The notes below the pieces were generated by a model. That model did no database searches. It was not told the origin of the DNA and saw only the letters and a list, made by a program, of their open reading frames with translations. Shown piece after piece: positions 1-8,560 of a stretch of DNA of 64,000 nucleotides. Numbering within the stretch: position 1 is the stretch's first letter; every line of letters starts with the position of its first letter. The position numbers and the translations under genes are program-made. Origin of the DNA: Mycobacterium colombiense CECT 3035 (lineage in GTDB: Bacteria; Actinomycetota; Actinomycetes; Mycobacteriales; Mycobacteriaceae); assembly GCF_002105755.1 (NCBI RefSeq), contig NZ_CP020821.1, positions 5,208,001 through 5,272,000 on the forward strand, in the 5' to 3' direction.

Positions 1-713
1 AGACCGACGAGGCCGGCGCGTTCGCCGTCAACGAGACCGGGCCCGGGCACATCGCCCGCGCCTGCGCGCAGGCCGGCGCCCAGCTGATCCACGTCTCCAC
101 CGACTACGTATTCAACGGCGACTTCGGCGGCGCGCCGCCCCGCCCGTACGAGCCCAGCGACCAGACCGCGCCGCAGGGCGTGTACGCGCGCAGCAAGGTC
201 GCGGGGGAGCGGGCTGTGCTCGCCGCGTTGCCGGAGGCGGTCGTGGTCCGCACCGCCTGGGTCTACACCGGCGGCACCGGCAAGGACTTCGTCGCCGTCA
301 TGCGCCGGCTGGCCGCCGGGGACGGCCCGGTAAATGTGGTGGACGACCAGATCGGCTCCCCGACCTACGTCGGCGACCTGGCCGCCGCGCTGCTGCAGAT
401 CGTCGACGACGGCGTTCCCGGCCCGATCCTGCACGCCGCCAACGAGGGCGCGTGCTCGCGGTTCGAACAGGCCCGCGCCGTCTTCGAGGAGTGCGGCGCC
501 GATCCGGAGCGGGTGCGCCCGGTCACCACCGACCACTTTCCGCGCCCGGCGCCCCGGCCCGCCTACTCCGCGCTGTCCAGCGGCCAGTCCGTGGCCGCGG
601 GAATGCGGCCGCTGCGGCCTTGGCGCCCTGCGCTTGTCGCGGCGCTGGCCGCCTCTCACAACGCAGCTGGCGCTGTCGCGGCCGATCGACCGTTACCCTC
701 TACGCGTGACTGA
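1..713 (+). CDS. rmlD: dTDP-4-dehydrorhamnose reductase, 5' end cut by window
   Basis: Last step of dTDP-L-rhamnose synthesis: NADPH-dependent reduction of dTDP-4-keto-L-rhamnose, which supplies the rhamnose linker between arabinogalactan and peptidoglycan. The reading frame is open from the first bases (codons start at position 3) and shows the extended-SDR features: the STDYVF stretch, where the catalytic Thr/Ser sits, then YARSKVAGE, which carries the YxxxK catalytic pair, then VVRTAWVY. The N-terminal NAD-binding Gly motif lies outside the window. The stop at 711-713 overlaps the GTG start of wbbL, so the two are translationally coupled, as in the M. tuberculosis rmlD-wbbL pair. Function is confident from motifs and neighbours. 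Confidence 0.95.
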   Translation, partial: TDEAGAFAVNETGPGHIARACAQAGAQLIHVSTDYVFNGDFGGAPPRPYEPSDQTAPQGVYARSKVAGERAVLAALPEAVVVRTAWVYTGGTGKDFVAVMRRLAAGDGPVNVVDDQIGSPTYVGDLAAALLQIVDDGVPGPILHAANEGACSRFEQARAVFEECGADPERVRPVTTDHFPRPAPRPAYSALSSGQSVAAGMRPLRPWRPALVAALAASHNAAGAVAADRPLPSTRD

Positions 714-1596
714 CGTCCTGCCGGTCGTGACGGTGACCTACTCACCGGGCCCGCACCTGGAGCGCTTCCTGGCCTCGCTGTCGCTGGCCACCGAGCGAGA
801 GGTGTGCGTGCTGCTGGCCGACAACGGCTCCACCGACGGCACCCCGGAGGCCGCCGTCGAGCGCTATCCCAACGTGCGGCTGTTCCACACCGGCGCCAAC
901 CTCGGCTACGGGACCGCGGTGAATCGCGCCGTCGCGCAACTGGATCGCGACGACGACTGGGTGATCGTCGCCAACCCCGACGTGCAGTGGGGCCCGGGCA
1001 GCATCGACGAACTCCTGGACGCCGCGTCACGCTGGCCGCGCGCCGGCGCGCTGGGCCCGCTGGTCCGCGATCCCGACGGATCGGTCTATCCGTCGGCGCG
1101 CCACCTGCCCAGCCTGATCCGCGGCGGCATGCACGCCGTCGTCGGGCCGTTCTGGAAGAGCAACCCGTGGTCGGCCGCGTACCGGCAGGAACGGCTGGAG
1201 CCCAGCGAGCGGCCGGTGGGCTGGCTGTCGGGCTCGTGCCTGCTGCTGCGCCGCTCGGCGTTCGGCCAGATCGGCGGCTTCGACGAGCGCTACTTCATGT
1301 ACATGGAAGACGTCGACCTCGGCGACCGGCTCGGCAAGGCCGGCTGGCTGTCCGTCTACGTCCCATCGGCGGAGGTGCTGCACCACAAGGGCCACTCCAC
1401 CGGAGGGGACCCGGCCAACCACCTGGCCGCCCACCACAAGAGCACGTATATGTTCCTGGCCGACCGGCACTCCGGTTGGCTGCGCGCTCCGCTGCGCTGG
1501 ACCCTGCGGGCATCGCTGGCGGTGCGGTCCCGCCTGATGGTGCGCAGCGCGCTGCGCGCCACCGGACGGCGGAAACTGGTAGAAGGGCGACACTGA
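706..1596 (+). CDS. wbbL: Rhamnosyltransferase WbbL (GT2 family)
   Basis: Transfers L-rhamnose from dTDP-rhamnose to decaprenyl-PP-GlcNAc, building the disaccharide linker of the mycobacterial cell wall; essential in mycobacteria. About 296 residues, close to the M. tuberculosis protein (about 301). GT2 features visible: N-terminal VTVTYSPG, LLADNGSTDGTPEA (nucleotide-sugar binding), VIVANPDV (metal-binding Asp region), and GGFDERYFMYMEDVDL (catalytic ED motif). I chose GTG 706, which overlaps the rmlD stop, over an upstream in-frame ATG that would lie deep inside rmlD. The next gene starts 1 bp after its stop, so rmlD-wbbL-manB is one operon. Confidence 0.95.
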   Translation: MTDVLPVVTVTYSPGPHLERFLASLSLATEREVCVLLADNGSTDGTPEAAVERYPNVRLFHTGANLGYGTAVNRAVAQLDRDDDWVIVANPDVQWGPGSIDELLDAASRWPRAGALGPLVRDPDGSVYPSARHLPSLIRGGMHAVVGPFWKSNPWSAAYRQERLEPSERPVGWLSGSCLLLRRSAFGQIGGFDERYFMYMEDVDLGDRLGKAGWLSVYVPSAEVLHHKGHSTGGDPANHLAAHHKSTYMFLADRHSGWLRAPLRWTLRASLAVRSRLMVRSALRATGRRKLVEGRH

Positions 1597-1597
1597 G

Positions 1598-2689
1598 GTG
1601 GCAGATCTTTCGCGGGGTCCGCAAGTCGATGTGGTGATCCTGGTCGGCGGCAAGGGCACCCGGCTGCGGCCGCTGACCCTGTCGGCGCCCAAGCCGATGC
1701 TGCCCACCGCGGGGCTGCCGTTCCTCACGCACCTGCTGTCGCGGGTCGCCGCGGCCGGCATCGAGCACGTCATCCTCAGCACGTCGTATCGGGCCGCGGT
1801 GTTCGAGGCGGAGTTCGGCGACGGCTCCAAGCTGGGCCTGCAGATCGAATACGTCACCGAGGAGCACCCGCTGGGCACCGGCGGCGGTATCGCCAACGTC
1901 GCCGGGCACCTGCGGCACGACACCGTGATGGTGTTCAACGGCGACGTGCTCTCCGGCGCCGACCTGGGCCAGATGCTCGACTTCCACTCCGCCCAGCAAT
2001 CCGACGTCACCCTGCACCTGGTCCGGGTGGGCGATCCCCGGGCGTTCGGCTGCGTCACCACCGACGACACCGGCCGGGTCACCGCCTTCGTGGAGAAGAC
2101 GCAGGACCCGCCGACCGACCAGATCAACGCCGGCACCTACGTCTTCTCCCGCCAGGTGCTCGACCGGATTCCGCGCGGCCGCGAGGTCTCGGTGGAGCGC
2201 GAGGTGTTCCCCGCGCTGCTCGCCGACCCCGGCGTGAAGGTGTGCGGCTACGTCGACGCCAGCTACTGGCGCGACATGGGCACACCCGAGGACTTCGTCC
2301 GCGGCTCGGCGGACCTGGTGCGCGGCATCGCGCCGTCGCCGGCGCTGCGCGGCCACCGCGGCGAGCAGCTGGTGCACGACGGCGCCGCGGTATCGCCGGG
2401 CGCGGTGCTGATCGGCGGCACGGTCGTCGGGCGGGGCGCCGAGATCGGCCCCGGCGTCCGGCTGGACGGCGCGGTGATCTTCGACGGCGTCAAGGTCGAG
2501 GCCGGCAGCGTGATCGAGCGCTCGATCATCGGCTTCGGGGCGCGCATCGGCCCGCGGGCGCTGATCCGCGACGGCGTGATCGGCGACGGCGCCGACATCG
2601 GGGCGCGCTGCGAGCTGCTGCGTGGCGCCCGGGTGTGGCCCGGCGTGTCGATTCCCGACGGCGGCATCCGGTATTCGAGCGACGTCTAG
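1598..2689 (+). CDS. manB: Mannose-1-phosphate guanylyltransferase (GDP-mannose pyrophosphorylase)
   Basis: Converts mannose-1-phosphate and GTP to GDP-mannose, the donor for PIMs, lipomannan and polyprenyl-phosphomannose. 363 residues. The N-terminal nucleotidyltransferase domain (about 1-235) has the GGKGTRLRPLT signature and KPMLP; FNGDVL carries a metal-binding Asp. The C-terminal third is a left-handed beta-helix of hexapeptide repeats. GTG start at 1598 follows the wbbL stop by one base. Sugar-nucleotide pyrophosphorylases with this fold can use glucose or mannose; the GDP-mannose call rests on similarity to Rv3264c and on pmmA/manA about 8 kb downstream. Confidence 0.9.
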   Translation: MADLSRGPQVDVVILVGGKGTRLRPLTLSAPKPMLPTAGLPFLTHLLSRVAAAGIEHVILSTSYRAAVFEAEFGDGSKLGLQIEYVTEEHPLGTGGGIANVAGHLRHDTVMVFNGDVLSGADLGQMLDFHSAQQSDVTLHLVRVGDPRAFGCVTTDDTGRVTAFVEKTQDPPTDQINAGTYVFSRQVLDRIPRGREVSVEREVFPALLADPGVKVCGYVDASYWRDMGTPEDFVRGSADLVRGIAPSPALRGHRGEQLVHDGAAVSPGAVLIGGTVVGRGAEIGPGVRLDGAVIFDGVKVEAGSVIERSIIGFGARIGPRALIRDGVIGDGADIGARCELLRGARVWPGVSIPDGGIRYSSDV

Positions 2690-2714
2690 GCAGGCGATCT
2701 TTTCGCCCCGTTCG

Positions 2715-2774
2715 CCGAATGTGAAGCTAGCCGCACACCCGGCGTCGAACGTGAAGCCAGCCGCACACTCGGCG
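2715..2774. repeat. Tandem pair of 30-bp GC-rich repeat units
   Basis: Two adjacent 30-bp units (2715-2744 and 2745-2774) differ at only four positions. Each contains GTGAAGC(T/C)AGCCGCACAC(C/T)CGGCG. They fill the short convergent gap between manB and the Nudix gene. The 15-nt core GCCGCACACTCGGCG recurs exactly downstream of secA1 (34133-34147), and part of its complement recurs after sahH. It may act as a bidirectional terminator or be a dispersed mycobacterial intergenic repeat; function is inferred. Confidence 0.7.
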
Positions 2775-2779
2775 AGTGA

Positions 2780-3315
2780 TTAGGGCTGAGTGGCCCGCGA
2801 GACCAGATGGGCCAGCGCGTGATCGGTCCCGTCCGGCAGCGCGTCGGCGGGCCACCACCGCAGGTCGTCGGACTCGTCGCTGATCGCGATCCGCGCGCCG
2901 GCCGGCGCGTGCGCCACGAACTGCAGATCCAGGTGGCGGGTCGGCACGCCCAGCGAGCAGGTCACGGGATGCACGTGCACCGCGGCCAGCCGCGGCTCGA
3001 TGCGCAGGCCGTCGATCCCGGACTCCTCGGTGGCCTCGCGCAGCGCCGCGGCGAGGACGTCGGCGTCGTCCTCGTCGCAGTGGCCGCCCAGCTGCACCCA
3101 GCGACCCACGCGGGGATGCAGGGTCAGCAGCACCTGGCCGCCGGTGTGGTCGAGCACCAGCGCCGAGGCGGTGACGTGGCCGGGCACGCACTCGCGCAGG
3201 CACGCGTCGGCGCGGGCGTGCGCGAACGCCAGGACGGCGTGCCGCAACGAATCCTGGGCCGGGTCGGGGGCTCCCAGTCGGAGAGCACGGCGATCGCCGA
3301 TTCCCGAACGCTCAT
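2780..3315 (-). pseudogene. Nudix hydrolase, interrupted by a -1 frameshift (possibly a sequencing error)
   Basis: Nudix proteins hydrolyse nucleoside-diphosphate-linked substrates; the substrate here is unknown. The gene should start at ATG 3315, which overlaps the methyltransferase stop as ATGA and encodes MSVRESAIAVLSDWEPP. The frame then continues only after a one-base shift as DPAQDSLRHAVLAF and on to the stop at 2780. The lesion is at the five-G run 3266-3270 (plus strand); six Gs would restore one frame of about 178 residues. The downstream part has the Nudix helix REATEESGI preceded by GGHCDEDD, so the first part of the Nudix box is slightly irregular. A TTG start at 3247 would give only a 155-residue product without the N-terminus. 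Coupling to the methyltransferase suggests co-expression. Confidence 0.8.
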
Positions 3316-4913
3316 CGTGATCTCCGCCGTTTCCGCCGATCTCGCAGCGACACCCACGCCGCGCGGCAGTCCGCCACCGCCTCGGCGGGCATGCCCAGGC
3401 CGTCGATCAGCACGCGGCGGTCGACCACGTCGAGCGCCTTCTCGATCTCGTTGGCCTTCAGCAACAAATCCACATCGCAGGCGAGCTCGGCATCGGCGTG
3501 CGCCGGCGGGGGAATGGGCAGCTGCTCGGCCTCGCGGGGCTCGAGCTCCAGGACGCCGCCGCCGTAGCTGCGGCCCATGATCTCGGTGAAGGCGAACGTC
3601 ACGCTGTTGTGGAACGCCGCGGCCAGCGCGGCCGGCTCGACCCGGGCGGTCAGGCGCACCCGGTGCACGGTGTCGGTGCTCGTGGCCGCCGCGGCGTTCA
3701 CGGTCAGCCGCGGCGCCCGGTGGATCTGGCGCAGCAGGAACAGGTCGGGCACCCAGAGCGACGGCGTGGTCCACCACGGCGTGCGGATCGAGCACTTGTA
3801 GCCGCGATGCACGCCGGCCGCCTCGCCGGCGCGGATGTGCGCTCTCAACTCCGGATCGGCCGGCTCACGCGGCGCGTTGAGCAGCCAGCCCCGCTGCCCG
3901 GCGGCGAGATCGGTTGCCCGGCAATCGGTGTCGTAGACCAACCCGGACAGCTGGGCGCTGCGCGCGACGAGCGGGACGCAGTGCGGCCGCAGCCCCAGCT
4001 CGCCGGCCTGGGCATCGGTGAAGGTGAAGAAGGCGTTGCGGCCGGTCACGATGCCGACGTCGACCTCGGCGACGGACCCGAGCCGGGTCAGCGCGCCCGA
4101 GCTCCTGAGCGCCCGCAGCAGCCGGATCGCGGCGGGGTCCAGGAAGTACTTGGTCCACTTCTCGTTCTCGTGCAGCAGCGCCGGCCCGAACGCAGTGTGC
4201 TCGACGCCCAGATCCGTCTGTGTGAGGGCGTCGGCGTCGGCGAGGTGGACCGTGCGGATGCGCGCCGGGCCGGCGCCGACGACACCACAGAACAACACGA
4301 CCTCCTGCAGGATGCCGTCGAACACCAGCCGTTCGAAGGTCAGCAGGGTGATCTCGCGGAACCGGCTCAGCAGGAAGTCGCGCAGCTGGGCGGCGTAGCC
4401 GACCTGCAGCAGCTCGGCCGGCAGCACCAGCCCCACCCGGCCGCCGTCACGCGCGAGCACCGTGCTCGCCACGACGAACGGGACCCAGGCGTTGGTCAGC
4501 CGGGTGGGACGCAGACCCTCGCGCCGCATCAGGTCCAGCGCCGGATCGCGCTGCCGCGACGACCAGTTGCCGAACCGGATGTAGGGCGGGTTGCCGGCGA
4601 CGCCGTCCCAGCCGCCGGCCTCGGCGGTGGCGAGCCAGGCGAACAGGCTCTCGGCGTCGACGGGCGCGAACCGGCGGGACTTCGCCGCCTCGTCGGCGAT
4701 CAGCTCGACGCCCCGGGCCTGGTCGCTGAGGCTTGCCAGCTCGCGCAGGATGGCGCCGTCGCCGCAGGAGGGTTCGACGATCCTGGGTCCGGCCGCGCGG
4801 ACCCAGGCGGCCAGGAAGCGGGCCACCGGCGCCGGCGTGTAGTAGCCGCCGCGGACCTTGTCGGCCGAGGCCGCCGCCTTGCCGGCGAACTTCATGGGCT
4901 CAGTATCTGGCAC
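3312..4913 (-). CDS. mamA: DNA adenine-N6 methyltransferase, MamA-type (solitary)
   Basis: Methylates adenine at N6 in a non-palindromic DNA target. The M. tuberculosis homologue MamA (Rv3263) modifies CTGGAG and affects promoter activity and hypoxia survival. 533 residues. AdoMet-binding motif I is seen as RIVEPSCGDGAILREL (about 44-59) and the catalytic motif IV as GNPPYIRFGNW (about 105-115); the C-terminal half is the target-recognition region. No restriction endonuclease gene is adjacent, consistent with an orphan regulatory enzyme. GTG 4913 is taken as the start; ATG 4895 is an alternative six codons in. Lies between fbiB and manB as in M. tuberculosis. Its stop overlaps the start of the Nudix gene. 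Confidence 0.9.
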   Translation of the reverse strand: MPDTEPMKFAGKAAASADKVRGGYYTPAPVARFLAAWVRAAGPRIVEPSCGDGAILRELASLSDQARGVELIADEAAKSRRFAPVDAESLFAWLATAEAGGWDGVAGNPPYIRFGNWSSRQRDPALDLMRREGLRPTRLTNAWVPFVVASTVLARDGGRVGLVLPAELLQVGYAAQLRDFLLSRFREITLLTFERLVFDGILQEVVLFCGVVGAGPARIRTVHLADADALTQTDLGVEHTAFGPALLHENEKWTKYFLDPAAIRLLRALRSSGALTRLGSVAEVDVGIVTGRNAFFTFTDAQAGELGLRPHCVPLVARSAQLSGLVYDTDCRATDLAAGQRGWLLNAPREPADPELRAHIRAGEAAGVHRGYKCSIRTPWWTTPSLWVPDLFLLRQIHRAPRLTVNAAAATSTDTVHRVRLTARVEPAALAAAFHNSVTFAFTEIMGRSYGGGVLELEPREAEQLPIPPPAHADAELACDVDLLLKANEIEKALDVVDRRVLIDGLGMPAEAVADCRAAWVSLRDRRKRRRSR

Positions 4914-4923
4914 AAACTGCGGC

Positions 4924-6285
4924 TCACTTGCGGATCAGCAGATCACCGGGGTCTGCCGGATCACGGGGCCCGGCCGGTTCGGCGGCGTAGCCGATGGCGA
5001 TGGCGCCCAGCGGCTCCCAGTCGGCGGGCAGTTCGAGCTCGGCGCGCACCAGGTCGGCGGCGAAGATCGTCGAGCCGATCCAGCAGCTGCCCAGCCCGCG
5101 CACCGCCAGCGCGACCAGCAGGGCCTGCACGGCCGCGCCGACCGCGACGGTGAACATGGTGTGCTCGGCGTCGGTGCGGGCGGCGTCGGGATAGGCGTGG
5201 GCGCCGTCGGGCACCAGGATCGGGATGACGACTTCGGGCGCGTCGTAGAGGATCTGGCCGCGCGCCACCCGGCGGTCGATGGAGTCGGCGGGCCGGCCGT
5301 CACCGGCGAGGTCGGCGCGCCACTGGTCCTTCATCCGGTCCAGCAGCCGGATCCGGGTGGCCGGGGTGCGCAGCCAGACGAACCGCACCGGGCGGGTGTG
5401 GTGCGGGGCCGGCGCGGTCAGCGCCTCGGCGACGGCGGCCTCCAGCAGCTCGGCCGGCACCGGCTCGGCGCTGAACCGGCGCACCGATCGGCGCAGCAGC
5501 TGCGCCTCGCGGCGGCCCAGCTCCAGGGCCTCGGCGGTGCCGAGCCAGAACAGGTCCTCGGTGCCCGGCCGCAGTAACCGCCGCGCCGTCGAGCCGTCGT
5601 CGGTCACCAGCCGTGCCGGCAGGCCGCGCACCACCGCCACCGGCATCGCGGTCAGTTTGCCCTTGACCAGGTCGGCGGCCGCGGCGATCTCGTCGGCGAC
5701 CGCGACCTCGGTGACCAGCAGCTCGTTGCCATGCTGATCGACCGCCCCCGAATAGCCGTGCAGCACAGCCAGACCCGCCGCGCCCACGGCCGCGTCGGTC
5801 TGGCCGTTGCGCCAGGCGCGGCCCATCGTGTCGGTGATGACCACGGCGACCTCGACGCCGAGCCGCTCGCGCAGCCCGGCGCGCAGCGCCGCGGCGCTGC
5901 CGTCCGGGTCGACCGGCAGCAGCGCCAGCTCGTCGCGGCCGACGTTGGATCCGTCCACGCCCGCGGCGGCCTGCACCAGGCCGATCCGGTTCTCGGTGAT
6001 CAGGGTCCGGCCCTTGCGGGCGAGCACCCGGACGGCTTCGTCGTCGACCAGCTTGCGCCGCAGTTCGTCGCGCTCCTCGGGATCCCGCGGCGCCGGCACC
6101 AGCCGGCCCTCGCACTTGGACACCGCCTTGCTGGTGACGACGACGACGTCACCGTCCCGCAGCCACGGCGCGGCCGCGGCGACGGCGGCACCCAGGTCGT
6201 CGCCGGGCCGGAATTCGGGCAGCCCGGCGACGGGCAGGATCTCGATGGCGGCGGCGCTGCCGTGCTCGCCGGGGGCAGAGGTCAT
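4924..6285 (-). CDS. fbiB: Coenzyme F420:L-glutamate ligase / FMN-dependent dehydro-F420-0 reductase, FbiB
   Basis: Bifunctional enzyme of F420 biosynthesis. The N-terminal CofE-like domain (about 1-245) adds gamma-linked glutamates to F420-0; the C-terminal nitroreductase-fold domain (about 250-453) binds FMN and reduces the dehydro precursor. 453 residues against about 448 in M. tuberculosis. Seen: [16 protein letters not shown] and [19 protein letters not shown] in the ligase, and [13 protein letters not shown] with [18 protein letters not shown] in the nitroreductase part. ATG 6285. It follows fbiA, but the start/stop overlap typical of this pair is opened by a 49-bp MIRU-like insert. F420 serves Ddn-type reductases in mycobacteria. 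Confidence 0.96.
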   Translation of the reverse strand: MTSAPGEHGSAAAIEILPVAGLPEFRPGDDLGAAVAAAAPWLRDGDVVVVTSKAVSKCEGRLVPAPRDPEERDELRRKLVDDEAVRVLARKGRTLITENRIGLVQAAAGVDGSNVGRDELALLPVDPDGSAAALRAGLRERLGVEVAVVITDTMGRAWRNGQTDAAVGAAGLAVLHGYSGAVDQHGNELLVTEVAVADEIAAAADLVKGKLTAMPVAVVRGLPARLVTDDGSTARRLLRPGTEDLFWLGTAEALELGRREAQLLRRSVRRFSAEPVPAELLEAAVAEALTAPAPHHTRPVRFVWLRTPATRIRLLDRMKDQWRADLAGDGRPADSIDRRVARGQILYDAPEVVIPILVPDGAHAYPDAARTDAEHTMFTVAVGAAVQALLVALAVRGLGSCWIGSTIFAADLVRAELELPADWEPLGAIAIGYAAEPAGPRDPADPGDLLIRK

Positions 6286-6337
6286 CGGCGCCGCTCCTTC
6301 GCATCGCTTCGCTCTGCACCGTCGCCGGCGCGCGTCA
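6283..6337 (-). repeat. MIRU-like interspersed repeat between fbiA and fbiB
   Basis: Read on the minus strand, the element runs from the fbiA TGA (6337-6335) to the fbiB ATG (6285-6283). It carries the CCGGCGACGGTGCAGAGCG block followed by AAGCGATGCGAAGGAGCGG, then CGCCG before the ATG. This closely matches my memory of the M. tuberculosis MIRU consensus, which typically inserts into overlapping stop/start codons of operons. The AAGGAG segment sits about 9 bases before the ATG and may serve as the fbiB ribosome-binding site. Confidence 0.75.
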
Positions 6338-7336
6338 CGGCTTCACCCCCGCCAGGTCCAGCCCGGCCCGGACCATCTCGGCGGTCGCCGCCGGGTCGGT
6401 CATCACCAGCGGCACCGAGCGCACGCTGACGCCGTCGATGTCGGCGCTGTCGTCCTCGCTCACCAGCCAGCCGTCCAGGATGCCGGTGTCGCGGCGCGCG
6501 CCGTAGTGGCGGCCGACCGCCTCGGCGGTCGACTCGACCCCGATCACGGACAGGCAGGCATCGGCCATGCCGCGCAAGGGCTTTCCACCGATGATCGGCG
6601 AGTAGCCGACGATCGGTGCCCGCGCCGCGCGCAACGCGCCGCGAATGCCGGGCACGGCCAGGATGGCGCCGACGCTCACCACCGGGTTCGACGGCGCCAG
6701 CAGGATCACGTCGGCGTCCGCGATGGCCGCGGTGGCATCAGTTGTGGCGGCCGCCTTTTCGGCGCCGACGAAGGCGAAGCTGTGGGTGGGCACCTGGGCC
6801 CGGTAGCGGACCCACCACTCCTGGAAGTGGATGGCGCGCCGGCTGCCGTCGTCGGGATCGGTTATCACCACGTGGGTCTCGCACCGGTCGTCGCTGGCGG
6901 GCAGCAGCCGCGCGCCGGGCTGCCAGCGGTCGCACAGCGCGGTGGTGATCTGTGACAGGGGGTAGCCGGCGTTGAGCATCTGGGTGCGCACCAGGTGGGT
7001 GCCGATATCGCGGTCGCCGAGTCCGAACCAGTCCGGCTGCACGCCGTAGCGCGCCAATTCCTCTTTGGCGTGCCAGGTTTCGTCGCGGTGCCCCCACCCT
7101 CGCTCCGGATCTACACCTCCACCTAAGGTGTACATGCAGGTGTCCAAATCGGGGCAGACTCGCAGTCCGTGGATCCAGGCGTCATCGCCAATGTTGACGA
7201 TCGCCGTGAGCTCGTGACTGCCGGCGTCGCTGTCCGGGCGCCGTTGCGATTGAAATTGACCGAGCCCGAACAGCTGTTGAACCCCCAGCAGGAAGCGGGC
7301 GCCGCCAACCCCACCGACCAGAACGGTGACCTTCAC
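6335..7336 (-). CDS. fbiA: 2-phospho-L-lactate (enolpyruvyl) transferase FbiA, F420 biosynthesis
   Basis: Joins the 2-phospholactyl/enolpyruvyl moiety from an activated GDP/GPP intermediate to the deazaflavin Fo, giving (dehydro)F420-0. 333 residues from GTG 7336, matching the family length (about 331). The N-terminus [17 protein letters not shown] is the nucleotide-binding motif expected right at the start; a GTG 6 codons upstream (7354) is possible but adds non-conserved residues. Conserved blocks [20 protein letters not shown] and [14 protein letters not shown] are present. First gene of the fbiA-fbiB-mamA-Nudix minus-strand run; it shares a gene-free region of about 370 bp with divergent whiB2. 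Confidence 0.95.
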   Translation of the reverse strand: MKVTVLVGGVGGARFLLGVQQLFGLGQFQSQRRPDSDAGSHELTAIVNIGDDAWIHGLRVCPDLDTCMYTLGGGVDPERGWGHRDETWHAKEELARYGVQPDWFGLGDRDIGTHLVRTQMLNAGYPLSQITTALCDRWQPGARLLPASDDRCETHVVITDPDDGSRRAIHFQEWWVRYRAQVPTHSFAFVGAEKAAATTDATAAIADADVILLAPSNPVVSVGAILAVPGIRGALRAARAPIVGYSPIIGGKPLRGMADACLSVIGVESTAEAVGRHYGARRDTGILDGWLVSEDDSADIDGVSVRSVPLVMTDPAATAEMVRAGLDLAGVKP

Positions 7337-7709
7337 TTGAGCCTCACAACGCACGACAGTACTGCCCGGCCGCGGTGCTGTGACGGGCCCGTTGGGGGTG
7401 CCTCAAAGTTGCGGTTCCCCAGCGGTTGTGGGCAACGTGTGGGAAAGTTGAGGGCTGTGTGATCGACACGCCGAAGGCCCAAAACAACAGAAACGCCGAA
7501 ATTCGATCACGAGATGGTATGGAAATGCGCCGAAGTGCTTGACCCGGCAGATCAACCCGTGTCTAATCACAACAGTGTCATTTCCCGGTTGGCCGGCCGA
7601 CTCCGGTGTCGCAGACCGAGATTCGATCACTTGTTCGAATTGTCTGTACATCAGAACAGTGGGAAACCAATCACACTCTCTCAATCAAGCTGAGGAGGCG
7701 GACGACCGT
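7337..7709. promoter_or_regulatory. Divergent fbiA/whiB2 intergenic region with GACAC sites and direct repeats
   Basis: This 373-bp stretch has no gene. It contains four GACAC/GTGTC pentamers (7465-7469, 7559-7563, 7575-7579, 7606-7610) and two exact copies of ATTCGATCAC 120 bp apart (7501-7510 and 7621-7630). GACAC is the core recognised by the WhiA-WhiB pair in Streptomyces, so autoregulation of whiB2 is plausible but inferred. The whiB2 ribosome-binding site GAGGAGG is at 7692-7698. Confidence 0.55.
7539..7567 (+). promoter_or_regulatory. Candidate SigA-type promoter of whiB2
   Basis: TTGACC (7539-7544) is followed after 17 bases by TCTAAT (7562-7567), each one or two mismatches from the housekeeping consensus. 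It would give a leader of roughly 135 bases. One GTGTC site overlaps the -10 and another lies just downstream, so binding there could repress or modulate initiation. Confidence 0.5.
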
Positions 7710-8075
7710 ATGTCTTACGAAACTTTTCGAGGCGCCATGGCGAGCACGCCGCACACCGACATCGACCCGGCTCTGGACCGCCCCGCTCGGCCCCATTTGA
7801 CCGTGGTTCCTGATGCGCCAACCGCTTTCGAGCCCGAGCCCTTGCCCGAGCCGGCCGCCGACCAGTGGCAGGACCGGGCGCTGTGCGCCCAGACCGACCC
7901 CGAGGCCTTCTTCCCGGAAAAGGGTGGTTCCACCCGCGAGGCGAAGAAGATCTGCCTGGGTTGCGAGGTGCGTCATGAGTGCCTCGAGTACGCCCTCGAG
8001 CACGACGAGCGCTTCGGTATCTGGGGCGGTTTGTCCGAACGGGAGCGCCGCCGCCTCAAGCGCGGCATAATCTGA
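7710..8075 (+). CDS. whiB2: WhiB2 / WhmD iron-sulfur transcription regulator
   Basis: [4Fe-4S] regulator needed for septation and cell division in mycobacteria. 121 residues from ATG 7710, which has a strong GAGGAGG upstream and begins MSYE like M. smegmatis WhmD; the GTG at 7803 would give the shorter form annotated in M. tuberculosis. The four cluster ligands are Cys59, Cys82, Cys85 and Cys91 (C-x22-CxxC-x5-C), followed by the GIWGG turn (103-107) and the basic C-terminal tail RERRRLKRGII that contacts DNA. The N-terminal 50 residues are Pro/Glu-rich and variable. It stands alone, convergent with the next gene. Confidence 0.96.
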   Translation: MSYETFRGAMASTPHTDIDPALDRPARPHLTVVPDAPTAFEPEPLPEPAADQWQDRALCAQTDPEAFFPEKGGSTREAKKICLGCEVRHECLEYALEHDERFGIWGGLSERERRRLKRGII

Positions 8076-8137
8076 CGCACGCTGATCGCAACGCGCGCTG
8101 AGCGTTAAGCCTCCAGCTCTCAGCCCGCAGCGAGAAG

Positions 8138-8560
8138 CTAGTCGTCGTCGATCGTCGGATCGATGACCGACGGCTCAACGTCCAGATAGATCGCGACCTG
8201 GGCCACCAGGATTTCGTGCAGCAGGTCGCCGAGCTCGACGGTGTCTTTCGCCCGTCGCTCAATTGGCTTGCGGAACAACACAATTCGTGCCCGCGTGGCG
8301 TTGCCGCGGATGTCGACGCCGGCCGGGATCAACCGCGCCAGCGGGATCGGCCCGTCGGCGATCACCTCGGGCGGCCACTGCACACTCTCGGGATCCTTGG
8401 CCGAGATGCGCGGAATCTCGTCGACCGCCACGTCCAGTTCGGCCAGCCGGTCCTGCCAGCTCCGCTCGATGGGTTCGTAGGCCTCCAGCACCGCCATGTC
8501 GAAGCGCTCGGCGCGGCTGCGCCAGCCCGGGACGGTCGGGGGCAACAGCGGGCCGCGCAT
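8138..8560 (-). CDS. Conserved protein, Rv3259 / metallopeptidase-like (zincin-fold) family
   Basis: 140 residues from ATG 8560, matching the about 139-residue M. tuberculosis Rv3259 family nearly throughout as I recall it; the frame is open further upstream but those residues are not conserved. The family is often labelled metallopeptidase-like, yet the C-terminal LLHEILVAQVAIYLD contains only HE, not a full HExxH, so protease activity is doubtful. Ends with the acidic tail PTIDDD. It is convergent with whiB2, an arrangement kept across mycobacteria. Function unknown. Confidence 0.85.
   Translation of the reverse strand: MRGPLLPPTVPGWRSRAERFDMAVLEAYEPIERSWQDRLAELDVAVDEIPRISAKDPESVQWPPEVIADGPIPLARLIPAGVDIRGNATRARIVLFRKPIERRAKDTVELGDLLHEILVAQVAIYLDVEPSVIDPTIDDD

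Noticed and set aside
3498..5153. 551-codon plus-strand frame opposite mamA
   Set aside because: Antisense, low-complexity composition with no motif, while mamA has full catalytic motifs.
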